Shown here in pieces: positions 30,298 to 40,075 of a stretch of DNA of 64,000 bases (its first letter is position 1; every line of letters starts with the position of its first letter). The stretch comes from Promicromonospora sukumoe (lineage in GTDB: Bacteria; Actinomycetota; Actinomycetes; Actinomycetales; Cellulomonadaceae). The position numbers and the translations under genes were made by a program. The notes beneath the pieces were generated by a model that had not been told where the DNA came from, ran no database searches, and worked only from the letters and a program-made list of their open reading frames with translations. The stretch spans positions 2,852,001 to 2,916,000 of the forward strand of contig NZ_JACGWV010000001.1 in assembly GCF_014137995.1 (NCBI RefSeq), given 5' to 3'.

Positions 30298-31976
30298 CAC
30301 TCCTGCTCGATCCAGGCGTCGTGGAACAGCAGGCGGGACGAGGCGTCGAAGGTGACGCCGTGCACGTCGCCGCGCACCCCGATCGACTGGGACAGCTCGA
30401 ACAGCGGGATCGCCAGGCCCTCGTCCAGGAGCGCCTCCTGCGCCTCGGCCACGACGGCGTCCCGGGTGGCCGGGTCGGCCTCGCCGAGCTGCTCGTCGAG
30501 CAGCGGGTCCACGACGTCGTCGGGCTCGCGCAGGCTGAGGTTGCGCTGCGCCGTCGAGAACTGGGTGCGCAGGATGTCGGCGTCGGCCCGGGTGACGTTG
30601 TAGTAGTAGAAGTCGTAGTCGCCGGAGTCCTGGGCCGTGGTCTGCTCGGCGGCCGTGAGCTGGCGGAGCCTCAGGTCCACGCCGACGGCGCGGAGCTGCT
30701 GGGCGACCAGCTCCAGCACGGGGCCGCTGCCGGTGAACACCGGCGTGAAGGTGACCTCGATCTCCAGCGGCTCGCCGTCCTTGACGCGGATGCCGTCCGG
30801 GCCCTCCGTCCAGCCGGCGTCGTCGAGGATGCGTCCGGCCTCCTCGGGGTCGAAGGCGAGTCGGTCGGACAGGTCGGCGTAGCCCGGCGTCGTCGACGCC
30901 AGGATGCCGGTGGCCGGCGCGAACGCGTCGGACAGCACCGTGTCGACCAGCTCCTGGCGGTCGATCGCGACCAGCAGCGCGCGCCGCACCTCGACGTCGT
31001 CCAGGGGCGCGCGGGTCAGGTTGGGCTGGAGCACGAACGGCACGCCGGGGTTGGCGCGGGTCAGCACCTCGCCGCCGGAGCCCTCGACCTGTGGCACGTC
31101 CTGCGGCAGCACGTCGCCGACGGCGTCGAACTGGTCGGACGCGAGCCCGCCCGCGCGGACGCCCGACTCCGGGACCACGGAGAACTCGATGCGCTCCAGG
31201 TAGGCGTCGCCCTGGTGCTCGGCGGCCTCGGGCGCCCAGTCGTAGCCCTCGCGCCGGGTGACGACGGCGCCCTGGTCCTGCGTGTAGCTCTCCAGCACGA
31301 ACGGGCCGGAGCCGATCACGTCGCCCTGGAGGCGCTCGGCCGGGTCCACCTCCGCCGTCTCCTCGGCGAGGATCGCGAGCGACACCGTGGACGTGGCCTG
31401 CAGGAACTGCGCGTTCGGCTCGTCGAAGACGACGGTCGCGGTCCCCGGGTCGGGTACCTCGGTCTCCTGGTAGCCCGCGAGGTAGCTCGCCGCGAGCGGC
31501 GCGGCCGCGCCCAGGTCGCCCGAGATGGCGTCGAAGCTGGCCCGGACGTCGTCGGCGTCGAGCGCGCTGCCGTCCGAGAACGTCACGCCGTCGCGCAGGT
31601 GGAACGTGAAGCGGGTCAGGTCGTCGCTGACCTCCCAGCTCTCGGCGAGCCACGGCTGGATCTCGCCGGTCTCCGGGTCCTGGTCTGTCAGCGAGTCCGC
31701 GAGCTGCCGCGCCACGTAGATGCTCACGTTCGAGCCCACCTGCTGCGGGTCCACGCCCGCCGGCGCGGCCCCGAGCGCGAACCGGAGCGTGCCGCCCGGC
31801 GTCGGCTCGGCGGGCGCGGCGCCCGAGGCGCTCTCCGGCCCGGAGCAGCCGGTCAGGGCGAGCGCCGCGGCCAGGGCCGTGGCGACGGCGGCGGGCGCGG
31901 CGTGGGAGCGGCGGCTGATCGTGCGCTGCGGACTGGTGCGGTGCGGGCTGGTGCGGCGCGGGGGGTTCGGAACCAT
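30297..31976 (-). CDS. Peptide/nickel-type ABC transporter binding lipoprotein
   Basis: A 559-aa family 5 extracellular solute-binding protein, first structural gene of the operon. A Thr/Ser/Arg-rich N-region and hydrophobic core lead to the lipobox LTGC with lipidated C44. Family segments: DPETGEIQPWLAESWEVSDD, FHLRDGVTFSDGSALDADDV and RRALLVAIDRQELVDTVLSD. Ligands of this family range from peptides to nickel, opines and glutathione-like compounds. ATG 31976 has GAGAGGA 7 bases upstream and is preferred over an upstream in-frame GTG/ATG at 31997. Confidence 0.9.
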   Translation of the reverse strand: MVPNPPRRTSPHRTSPQRTISRRSHAAPAAVATALAAALALTGCSGPESASGAAPAEPTPGGTLRFALGAAPAGVDPQQVGSNVSIYVARQLADSLTDQDPETGEIQPWLAESWEVSDDLTRFTFHLRDGVTFSDGSALDADDVRASFDAISGDLGAAAPLAASYLAGYQETEVPDPGTATVVFDEPNAQFLQATSTVSLAILAEETAEVDPAERLQGDVIGSGPFVLESYTQDQGAVVTRREGYDWAPEAAEHQGDAYLERIEFSVVPESGVRAGGLASDQFDAVGDVLPQDVPQVEGSGGEVLTRANPGVPFVLQPNLTRAPLDDVEVRRALLVAIDRQELVDTVLSDAFAPATGILASTTPGYADLSDRLAFDPEEAGRILDDAGWTEGPDGIRVKDGEPLEIEVTFTPVFTGSGPVLELVAQQLRAVGVDLRLRQLTAAEQTTAQDSGDYDFYYYNVTRADADILRTQFSTAQRNLSLREPDDVVDPLLDEQLGEADPATRDAVVAEAQEALLDEGLAIPLFELSQSIGVRGDVHGVTFDASSRLLFHDAWIEQE

Positions 31977-32126
31977 GGGGGTGTCCTCTCGGGGCACGGC
32001 GAGGCGGACCTGCGCGAGGGTGCACGAAGGTCCGTCACCGGAGGTGACGCGGGGGCGGGTGCGGGGTGCGGGGTGTGCGGGACGGCGGGCCGGCGGGTGG
32101 CGCTGCCAGGTCTTACCTGGGTGCGG
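31977..32126 (-). promoter_or_regulatory. Candidate attenuator region between leader ORF and operon
   Basis: This 150-base stretch separates the leader-peptide stop from the first structural gene. It contains three short hairpins read on the minus strand: 32106-32120 (CCAGGT/ACCTGG, six bases after the leader stop), 32033-32049 (CGTCACC/GGTGACG) and 32006-32033 (GGACCT/AGGTCC). GACCTG of the first (plus 32107-32112) is also perfectly complementary to CAGGTC of the third (plus 32007-32012), offering mutually exclusive foldings. No U-tract is present, so control might be Rho-dependent or translational. Confidence 0.5.
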
Positions 32127-32213
32127 TCAGCGGCCGGCGGGACAACACTCGCGGGCGCGACACAGGGAGCGGGCGTGCGCGATCTGCACCGTGCCGTTCA
32201 TCGCTCGTGCCAT
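32127..32213 (-). CDS. Cysteine-rich leader peptide (28 codons)
   Basis: A short ORF starting at ATG 32213 with GGAGGG eight bases upstream and ending at TGA 32127. Its product ends SLCRARECCPAGR, with cysteine at positions 18, 23 and 24 of 28. Short cysteine-rich ORFs ahead of sulfur genes act as cysteine-responsive attenuators in mycobacteria and are annotated as putative leader peptides in other actinobacteria. Its place between a strong promoter and an importer/monooxygenase operon supports the same role: abundant Cys-tRNA would let ribosomes pass and reduce downstream expression. Inference from sequence only. Confidence 0.65.
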   Translation of the reverse strand: MARAMNGTVQIAHARSLCRARECCPAGR

Positions 32214-32231
32214 GCCGGTCTCCCTCCGATT

Positions 32232-32261
32232 CGAATTCCCTATCGGATTGATAGGAATTCG
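32232..32261. promoter_or_regulatory. Palindromic operator candidate
   Basis: Imperfect inverted repeat with arms CGAATTCCCTATC and GATAGGAATTCG (one extra C in the left arm) around GGATT. It is AT-rich relative to its surroundings and begins about 3 bases after the predicted start of transcription, so a bound repressor would block the promoter. It contains GGAATT, also seen in CymR-type cysteine regulator sites, but I cannot name the regulator. It could alternatively form a 5' RNA hairpin. Confidence 0.55.
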
Positions 32262-32270
32262 GTATGCGGG

Positions 32271-32299
32271 AAGTTACGGGCGTCCGCAGGGCATGTCAA
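32271..32299 (-). promoter_or_regulatory. Promoter of the organosulfur-type operon
   Basis: On the minus strand, -35 TTGACA (32294-32299) and -10 TAACTT (32271-32276) are separated by exactly 17 bases. The predicted transcription start is near 32264, about 50 bases before the leader ORF. This is one of the two best sigma-70-type promoters in the window. Confidence 0.7.
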
Positions 32300-32330
32300 C
32301 GGTGCCCACGAAGGGTCTCGCATCGCGGAC

Positions 32331-32375
32331 GGCGCGCCCGCGCCGCGCACACCATCGTGCGGGCGCGGGCGCGCC
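32331..32375. terminator. Terminator downstream of yvcK
   Basis: Long GC hairpin with arms GGCGCGCCCGCGCC and GGGCGCGGGCGCGCC (one bulge), loop around ACCATC. It lies 52 bases beyond the yvcK stop and just upstream of the operon promoter, so the 12-gene operon appears transcriptionally separate from rapZ-yvcK. Together with the promoter, operator, leader and attenuator entries this accounts for the 450-base gap 31977-32426. Confidence 0.75.
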
Positions 32376-32426
32376 AGGCCTGGTCAGAGCAGGATCAGGC
32401 AGGTTCAAGCACTGGCTCGGGCCGGG

Positions 32427-33437
32427 TCAGACGTCGCCGTAGACGCCCTCGAACACGTCCCGGTAGGCGGCGGCCAGGCGCAGGCCGTCGTGCCGGGCGG
32501 TGTCGTCGCCGCGGCGCACCTGCCGCATGATCACGCGCGCCCCCATCGAGGCGGCGGCCGCCTCCAGGGCGGCGACGTCCTCGACGGCGGACGGGTCGGC
32601 CAGCACGGCGTCGATCCGCAGGCCGGGTGCGTGCTTGTGCAGGGCCTCCAGGTGGTCGACGGCGGTCAGGCCGGCCGTCTCGCCGTTCTCGGCGGACAGG
32701 TTGAGCGTGACGCAGCGCCGCGCCTTGGTGGTGTGCAGGGCGTCCGCGAGCGCGGGCACCAGCAGGTGGACCAGCACGGAGGAGTACCAGGAGCCGGGGC
32801 CCAGGACCACCCAGTCGGCGTCGAGCACGGCCTGGACGGCCTCCGGGGACGCCGGCGGGTCGGCGGGCAGCAGGCGGAGCTGCTCGATCCGGCCCTCGGT
32901 CACGGCGACCTTGCTCTGCCCGACGACGGTCTCCAGCGGCACCTCGGGCTCGCCGGGCGCCGAGGCGTGCCGCACGTCGGCCTCGACCACGAGCGGCACG
33001 GACGCCATCGGCAGCACCCGCCCGCGGGCGCCGAGCAGCCGGCCCACCCAGTCCAGGCCCTCGACCTCGTTGCCGAGCAGCTCCCAGAGCGCCACGATGA
33101 GCAGGTTGCCCATGGCGTGGTTGTCCAGCTCGCCCTTCGACGAGAAGCGGTGCTGCAGCATCGCGCTCCACGTGCGGCCCCACTCGGAGTCGTCGCACAG
33201 GGCCGCGAGCGCCATCCGCAGGTCGCCCGGGGGCAGCACGTCGAGCTCGTCGCGCAGCCGGCCGGACGAGCCGCCGTCGTCGGCCACCGTCACGACGGCC
33301 GTCAGGCGGTCGGACATGAGGCGCAGCGCGGACAGGCTCGCGGACAGGCCGTGGCCGCCGCCGAGGGCGACGACCGACGGGTTCTTGCTCCACTCCGGTG
33401 CCGAGGCGTCGGGCACTCCCGGTGCGTGCGGGATCAT
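32427..33437 (-). CDS. yvcK: YvcK/CofD-like gluconeogenesis factor
   Basis: A 336-residue UDP-sugar-binding protein of the YvcK family (CuvA in mycobacteria), needed for growth on gluconeogenic carbon sources and for cell-wall homeostasis. Signatures: VALGGGHGLSASLSALR, TVADDGGSSGRLRDELDVLP, LDNHAMGNLLIVAL and DWVVLGPGSWYSSVLVHLL. ATG 33437 overlaps the rapZ stop by four bases. Normally whiA follows; here the organosulfur-type operon intervenes. Confidence 0.94.
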   Translation of the reverse strand: MIPHAPGVPDASAPEWSKNPSVVALGGGHGLSASLSALRLMSDRLTAVVTVADDGGSSGRLRDELDVLPPGDLRMALAALCDDSEWGRTWSAMLQHRFSSKGELDNHAMGNLLIVALWELLGNEVEGLDWVGRLLGARGRVLPMASVPLVVEADVRHASAPGEPEVPLETVVGQSKVAVTEGRIEQLRLLPADPPASPEAVQAVLDADWVVLGPGSWYSSVLVHLLVPALADALHTTKARRCVTLNLSAENGETAGLTAVDHLEALHKHAPGLRIDAVLADPSAVEDVAALEAAAASMGARVIMRQVRRGDDTARHDGLRLAAAYRDVFEGVYGDV

Positions 33438-34384
33438 TCGCGGCCCAGGTCCCTCGCCGAGACGGAGACGAGCTGGCCCCGGGCGCGCAGGCGCTCGGCG
33501 ATGGCGTCCGACATGGCGACGGACCGGTGCTTCCCGCCCGTGCAGCCGACGGCGATGGTCACGTAGCGCTTCTCCTCGTTGAGATAGCCGGCGAGCACCG
33601 GGGCCAGGGCGTCGACGTACCGGTCCGCGAACTCCACGGCGCCCGGACGGGCGAGCACGTAGTCGCGAACTGGCTGGTCACGCCCGGTCAGGTGCCGCAG
33701 CTCGGTGATCCAGTAGGGGTTGGCCAGGAACCGTACGTCCACCACGTGGTCGGCGTCCAGGGGGATGCCGTACTTGAACCCGAACGAGATCACGTTGATG
33801 CGGAGCTGCTCGGTCGCGTCGTGCGCCAGCCAGGCGCGGATCTCGCGGGCGAGGTCGTGCACGGACAGGTCGGAGGTGTCGATGCGCAGGTCGGCGCGCT
33901 CGGCGAGGGTCGCGACGACGGAGCGCTCCTCGGCGATGCCGTCGAGGATGCGGCCGTCGCCCTGCAGCGGGTGCGGGCGGCGCACCTGCTCGAAGCGGCG
34001 CACCAGCACCTCGTCGCTCGCGTCCAGGAACAGGATGCGGTAGGCCACCTTGGCCTCCGTCATGTGCGTGAGCACCTTGTCCAGCTCCGAGAAGAACTGG
34101 CGGCCGCGCACGTCCACGACGACGGCGACGCGCTCGATGCTGGACCCCTTGGCCATGAGGTCGACCAGGGGCACCAGCATCATGGGCGGGAGGTTGTCGA
34201 CCACGTACCAGTCGAGGTCCTCCAGCACGGCGGCGGCCCGGGAGCGGCCGGCGCCGGACATGCCGGTGATCACCAGGACCTGCGGGTCGCTGCGCTCGGG
34301 GGTGTGCGTGGCGGCCTCGACCGCGGCGATTCCCTCGGGGGCCGTGGTGGGGGACGGCTCGGTGTTGCTCATGGCACCAAGCAT
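33434..34384 (-). CDS. rapZ: RNase adapter RapZ / nucleotide-binding protein
   Basis: A 316-residue P-loop protein (YvcJ/RapZ family). Walker A-like GMSGAGRS is at 41-48, with the usual Lys replaced by Arg as in other actinobacteria. The C-terminal sugar-phosphate-sensing domain holds SFGFKYGIPLDADHVVDVRF, NPYWITELRHLTG and GCTGGKHRSV. In E. coli RapZ controls GlmZ small-RNA decay; in Gram-positives the homologue binds nucleotides and its output is less clear. An alternative start is ATG 34372, 4 codons downstream; neither has a strong ribosome-binding site. Confidence 0.93.
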   Translation of the reverse strand: MLGAMSNTEPSPTTAPEGIAAVEAATHTPERSDPQVLVITGMSGAGRSRAAAVLEDLDWYVVDNLPPMMLVPLVDLMAKGSSIERVAVVVDVRGRQFFSELDKVLTHMTEAKVAYRILFLDASDEVLVRRFEQVRRPHPLQGDGRILDGIAEERSVVATLAERADLRIDTSDLSVHDLAREIRAWLAHDATEQLRINVISFGFKYGIPLDADHVVDVRFLANPYWITELRHLTGRDQPVRDYVLARPGAVEFADRYVDALAPVLAGYLNEEKRYVTIAVGCTGGKHRSVAMSDAIAERLRARGQLVSVSARDLGRE

Positions 34385-34391
34385 GCCAGCG

Positions 34392-36383
34392 TCAGGCCTT
34401 CAGGGCGGCCACCACGGCCGCGGCCGTCGTCGTCCCCATGCCCCGGACGCTGGCGATCTCCTCCACGCTCGCGGCCTTGAGCCGCTTGAGGGAGCCGAAG
34501 TGGGTCAGCAGCACCTTCTTGCGGGCGGGGCCGAGCCCCGGGACGTCGTCGAGCACGGAGGCGGTCATGCCCTTGCTGCGCCGACGGCGGTGCTGGGTGA
34601 TCGCGAACCGGTGCGCCTCGTCGCGGACGCGCTGCAGCAGGTAGAGGCCCTCGCTGGAGCGCTGCAGGATGACCGGGTAGTCCTCGCCGGGCAGCCAGAC
34701 CTCCTCCAGCCGCTTGGCGAGGCCGCACAGGGCGACGTCGGTGATGCCGAGCTCCTCCAGGGCCTTCTTGGCGGCGGCGACCTGCGGCGGCCCGCCGTCG
34801 ACCACGACGAGGCTGGGCGGGTAGGCGAACCGGGCCTTCTCCTCGGGGGCGTCGGCGGCGACCTCTCCGCCGGGCAGCCCACCGGGCAGGGCGCCGGCGG
34901 GGTCGTCCCCGTCGCGCTCCTCCCCCGCCGAGATCTCGACGTCGTTGGCCTTGAGCCGGTCGTTGAGGTAGCGCTTGAACCGGCGCGTGATGACCTCGTG
35001 CATGGCCTGCGTGTCGTCACGGGCGCCGTCGCCGTCCGACCCGCGGATGCTGAACGAGCGGTACTCGCTCTTGCGGGGCAGGCCGTCCTCGAAGACCACC
35101 ATGGACGCCGACTGGTACGTGCCCTGGGTGTGCGAGATGTCGTAGCACTCGATGCGCAGGGGCGCCGACTCCAGGTCGAGCGCCTCCTGGATCTCGCGCA
35201 GCGCCTGGCTGCGGGTCGTCAGGTCGCCGGCGCGGCGGGTGCGGTGCAGCACCAGGGCGTGCTCGGCGTTCTTGCGGACGGTCTCCGCGAGCTCCTTCTT
35301 GTCGCCGCGCTGCGGCACGCGCACGTCCACCCGGGAGCCGCGCAGGCCGGTGAGCCACGCGCCCACCTGGTCGAGGTCGGGCGGCAGCACCGGGACGAGC
35401 ACCTCGCGGGGCACGGCGTCGCGCGCCTCGGGCCCGGTGGTCTCCTCCGCGGAGCCGTACACCTGCTGCAGCAGGTGCTCCACGAGCTCGCCGTCGCTGA
35501 TGTCCTCGACCTTCTCGACCACCCAGCCGCGCTGGCCGCGGATGCGGCCCCCGCGCACGTGGAACACCTGCACGGCGGCCTCCAGCTCGTCGCCGACCAG
35601 CGCGAACACGTCCGCGTCGGTGGCGTCGCCGAGCACGACGGCGTTCTTCTCGGTCGCGCGGCGCAGCGCCTCGATGTCGTCGCGCAGGCGGGCGGCCTGC
35701 TCGTACTCCATCTCGGCGGCGGCCTCCTGCATGCGCTTGGTCAGCCGGCGCTCGAACTTGGCGGTGTCGCCCGCCATGAAGTCGCAGAAGTCCAGGACCA
35801 GGGCGCGGTGGTCGTCCACGCTGATCTTGCCCACGCAGGGCGCGGAACACTTGTCGATGTACCCGAGCAGGCACGGCCGCCCCGACTGGCCGGCGCGCTT
35901 GTAGACGCCCGCCGAGCAGGTGCGGATCGGGAACACCCGCAGCAGCAGGTCGAGGGTCTCCCGGATGGCCCAGGCGTGCCCGTAGGGCCCGAAGTACCGG
36001 GTGCCCTTGCGCTTGGCGCCCCGCATGACCTGGGCGCGCGGCACCTCCTCGCCGAGGGTCACGGCGAGGTACGGGTAGGACTTGTCGTCCCGGTACTTCA
36101 CGTTGAACCGCGGGTCGTACTGCTGGATCCAGGTGAACTCCAGCGCGAGCGCCTCGACCTCGGTGCCCACCACCGTCCACTCGACCGACGCCGCGGTGGT
36201 CACCATCCGCTGCGTGCGCTCGTGCAGGTGCGCCACGTCCTGGAAGTAGTTCGCCAGGCGCTGGCGCAGGTTCTTCGCCTTGCCCACGTAGATGACCCGG
36301 CCGTGCTCGTCGCGGAACCGGTAGACACCGGGCGCGGTCGGGATCTCTCCCGGCTTGGGTCGATAGGTCGCTGGATCCGCCAT
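34392..36383 (-). CDS. uvrC: Excinuclease ABC subunit C
   Basis: The 663-aa nuclease that makes both incisions in nucleotide excision repair. N-terminal GIY-YIG domain ([20 protein letters not shown]), central Cys-rich region ([25 protein letters not shown]), UVR domain ([20 protein letters not shown]), RNase H-like endonuclease domain ([20 protein letters not shown]) and C-terminal HhH motifs ([20 protein letters not shown]). Start ATG 36383. It is clustered with rapZ-yvcK as in most actinobacteria. Confidence 0.97.
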   Translation of the reverse strand: MADPATYRPKPGEIPTAPGVYRFRDEHGRVIYVGKAKNLRQRLANYFQDVAHLHERTQRMVTTAASVEWTVVGTEVEALALEFTWIQQYDPRFNVKYRDDKSYPYLAVTLGEEVPRAQVMRGAKRKGTRYFGPYGHAWAIRETLDLLLRVFPIRTCSAGVYKRAGQSGRPCLLGYIDKCSAPCVGKISVDDHRALVLDFCDFMAGDTAKFERRLTKRMQEAAAEMEYEQAARLRDDIEALRRATEKNAVVLGDATDADVFALVGDELEAAVQVFHVRGGRIRGQRGWVVEKVEDISDGELVEHLLQQVYGSAEETTGPEARDAVPREVLVPVLPPDLDQVGAWLTGLRGSRVDVRVPQRGDKKELAETVRKNAEHALVLHRTRRAGDLTTRSQALREIQEALDLESAPLRIECYDISHTQGTYQSASMVVFEDGLPRKSEYRSFSIRGSDGDGARDDTQAMHEVITRRFKRYLNDRLKANDVEISAGEERDGDDPAGALPGGLPGGEVAADAPEEKARFAYPPSLVVVDGGPPQVAAAKKALEELGITDVALCGLAKRLEEVWLPGEDYPVILQRSSEGLYLLQRVRDEAHRFAITQHRRRRSKGMTASVLDDVPGLGPARKKVLLTHFGSLKRLKAASVEEIASVRGMGTTTAAAVVAALKA

Positions 36384-36430
36384 TCCCCCAACCTATGCGC
36401 TACCACTGACACACAGTGATCGAGGCGACC

Positions 36431-36474
36431 GTGTCAGACGTACAGGTCACCCGGGGGACCTGTAGGTCTGACAC
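36431..36474. terminator. Terminator downstream of osmC; second copy of a dispersed palindrome
   Basis: Inverted repeat 36431-36451 with 36454-36474, arms beginning GTGTCAGACGTACAGGTC and ending GACCTGTAGGTCTGACAC, with two mismatched pairs. Six bases beyond the osmC stop. It matches the tpiA terminator (14088-14131) in most positions, including the outer nine base pairs. Confidence 0.75.
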
Positions 36475-36480
36475 GTCAGG

Positions 36481-36966
36481 TCAGGCGGAGACGGCGAGCG
36501 GCACGGCGGCGACGTGGACCGGGAAGTTCACCGACCGCGAGATGAAGCACATCGCGTGCGCCTTGTGGTGCAGGGCGGCCACGTGCTCGTCCGTCGCGAG
36601 CTCGCCAGGGTCCGCCACGACCTTCGGGTGCAGCGTGACGTCCGAGAAGGCGCCCTCGCCCCGCGACTCGACGCGCATGGTGCCCGTCGCCGCGTCCGTG
36701 TACTCCCGCACGACCAGCCCCGACTCCGCCGCCAGGTGCAGGAACCACAGCATGTGGCACTGGCTCAGGCTGACGACGAACAGCTCCTCGGGGTTGTACC
36801 GGCCCGGGTCTCCCCGGAACGCCGGGTCCGCCGAGCCCAGGAGGGGCGGCTTGTGGGCTAGGTCGATCTCGTGGTCGCGCGAGTACGCGGTGTACGACGA
36901 CGTACCCGTGTCCCCCGCGCCGGTCCACCGCACCGTCACGGCGTAGTCATGCGTCGCTCCGCTCAT
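36481..36966 (-). CDS. OsmC/Ohr family peroxiredoxin-like protein
   Basis: A 161-aa OsmC-fold protein. The two redox cysteines expected for organic-hydroperoxide reduction are present: C70 in SLSQCHMLWF and C140 in HAMCFISRSVNFPV. Conserved NPEELFVVSLSQC is typical of the YhfA/OsmC-like branch. It probably reduces organic or fatty-acid peroxides with a dithiol donor. ATG 36966 has AGGGTGGG upstream. It sits alone between terminators separating uvrA and uvrC. Confidence 0.9.
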   Translation of the reverse strand: MSGATHDYAVTVRWTGAGDTGTSSYTAYSRDHEIDLAHKPPLLGSADPAFRGDPGRYNPEELFVVSLSQCHMLWFLHLAAESGLVVREYTDAATGTMRVESRGEGAFSDVTLHPKVVADPGELATDEHVAALHHKAHAMCFISRSVNFPVHVAAVPLAVSA

Positions 36967-36991
36967 GTGGCCCACCCTAGGGGTCACCCGG

Positions 36992-37027
36992 CCGGGAGGC
37001 CATCACGCACGCGTGACGGCCTCCCGG
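36992..37027. terminator. Terminator downstream of uvrA
   Basis: Seventeen-base arms CCGGGAGGCCATCACGC (36992-37008) and GCGTGACGGCCTCCCGG (37011-37027) with one mismatch and a two-base centre, 21 bases past the uvrA stop. It separates uvrA from osmC. Confidence 0.8.
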
Positions 37028-37048
37028 GTGCTTCGGACGGAGCCTTCC

Positions 37049-39994
<2,946 letters not shown>

Positions 39995-40023
39995 AGAGGC
40001 ATCCTAGGGCGGACCACCGACAT

Positions 40024-40039
40024 TCGCACGGGTGTTCTA
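40024..40039 (-). promoter_or_regulatory. LexA (SOS) box candidate before uvrA
   Basis: Minus-strand TAGAACACCCGTGCGA matches the actinobacterial SOS consensus TCGAACACATGTTCGA at 12 of 16 positions, with both half-site cores (GAAC and a degenerate GTTC) in register. It lies 30-45 bases before the uvrA start, as expected for a LexA-repressed uvrA. Confidence 0.5.
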
Positions 40040-40075
40040 CGGATCAGTCTGGGAGACTCGTCACACCCGCGGCGT

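Noticed and set aside
31977..32300. SAM or other sulfur riboswitch ahead of the operon
   Set aside because: I could not match any S-box or SAM-II/IV core; the Cys-rich ORF explains the leader better.
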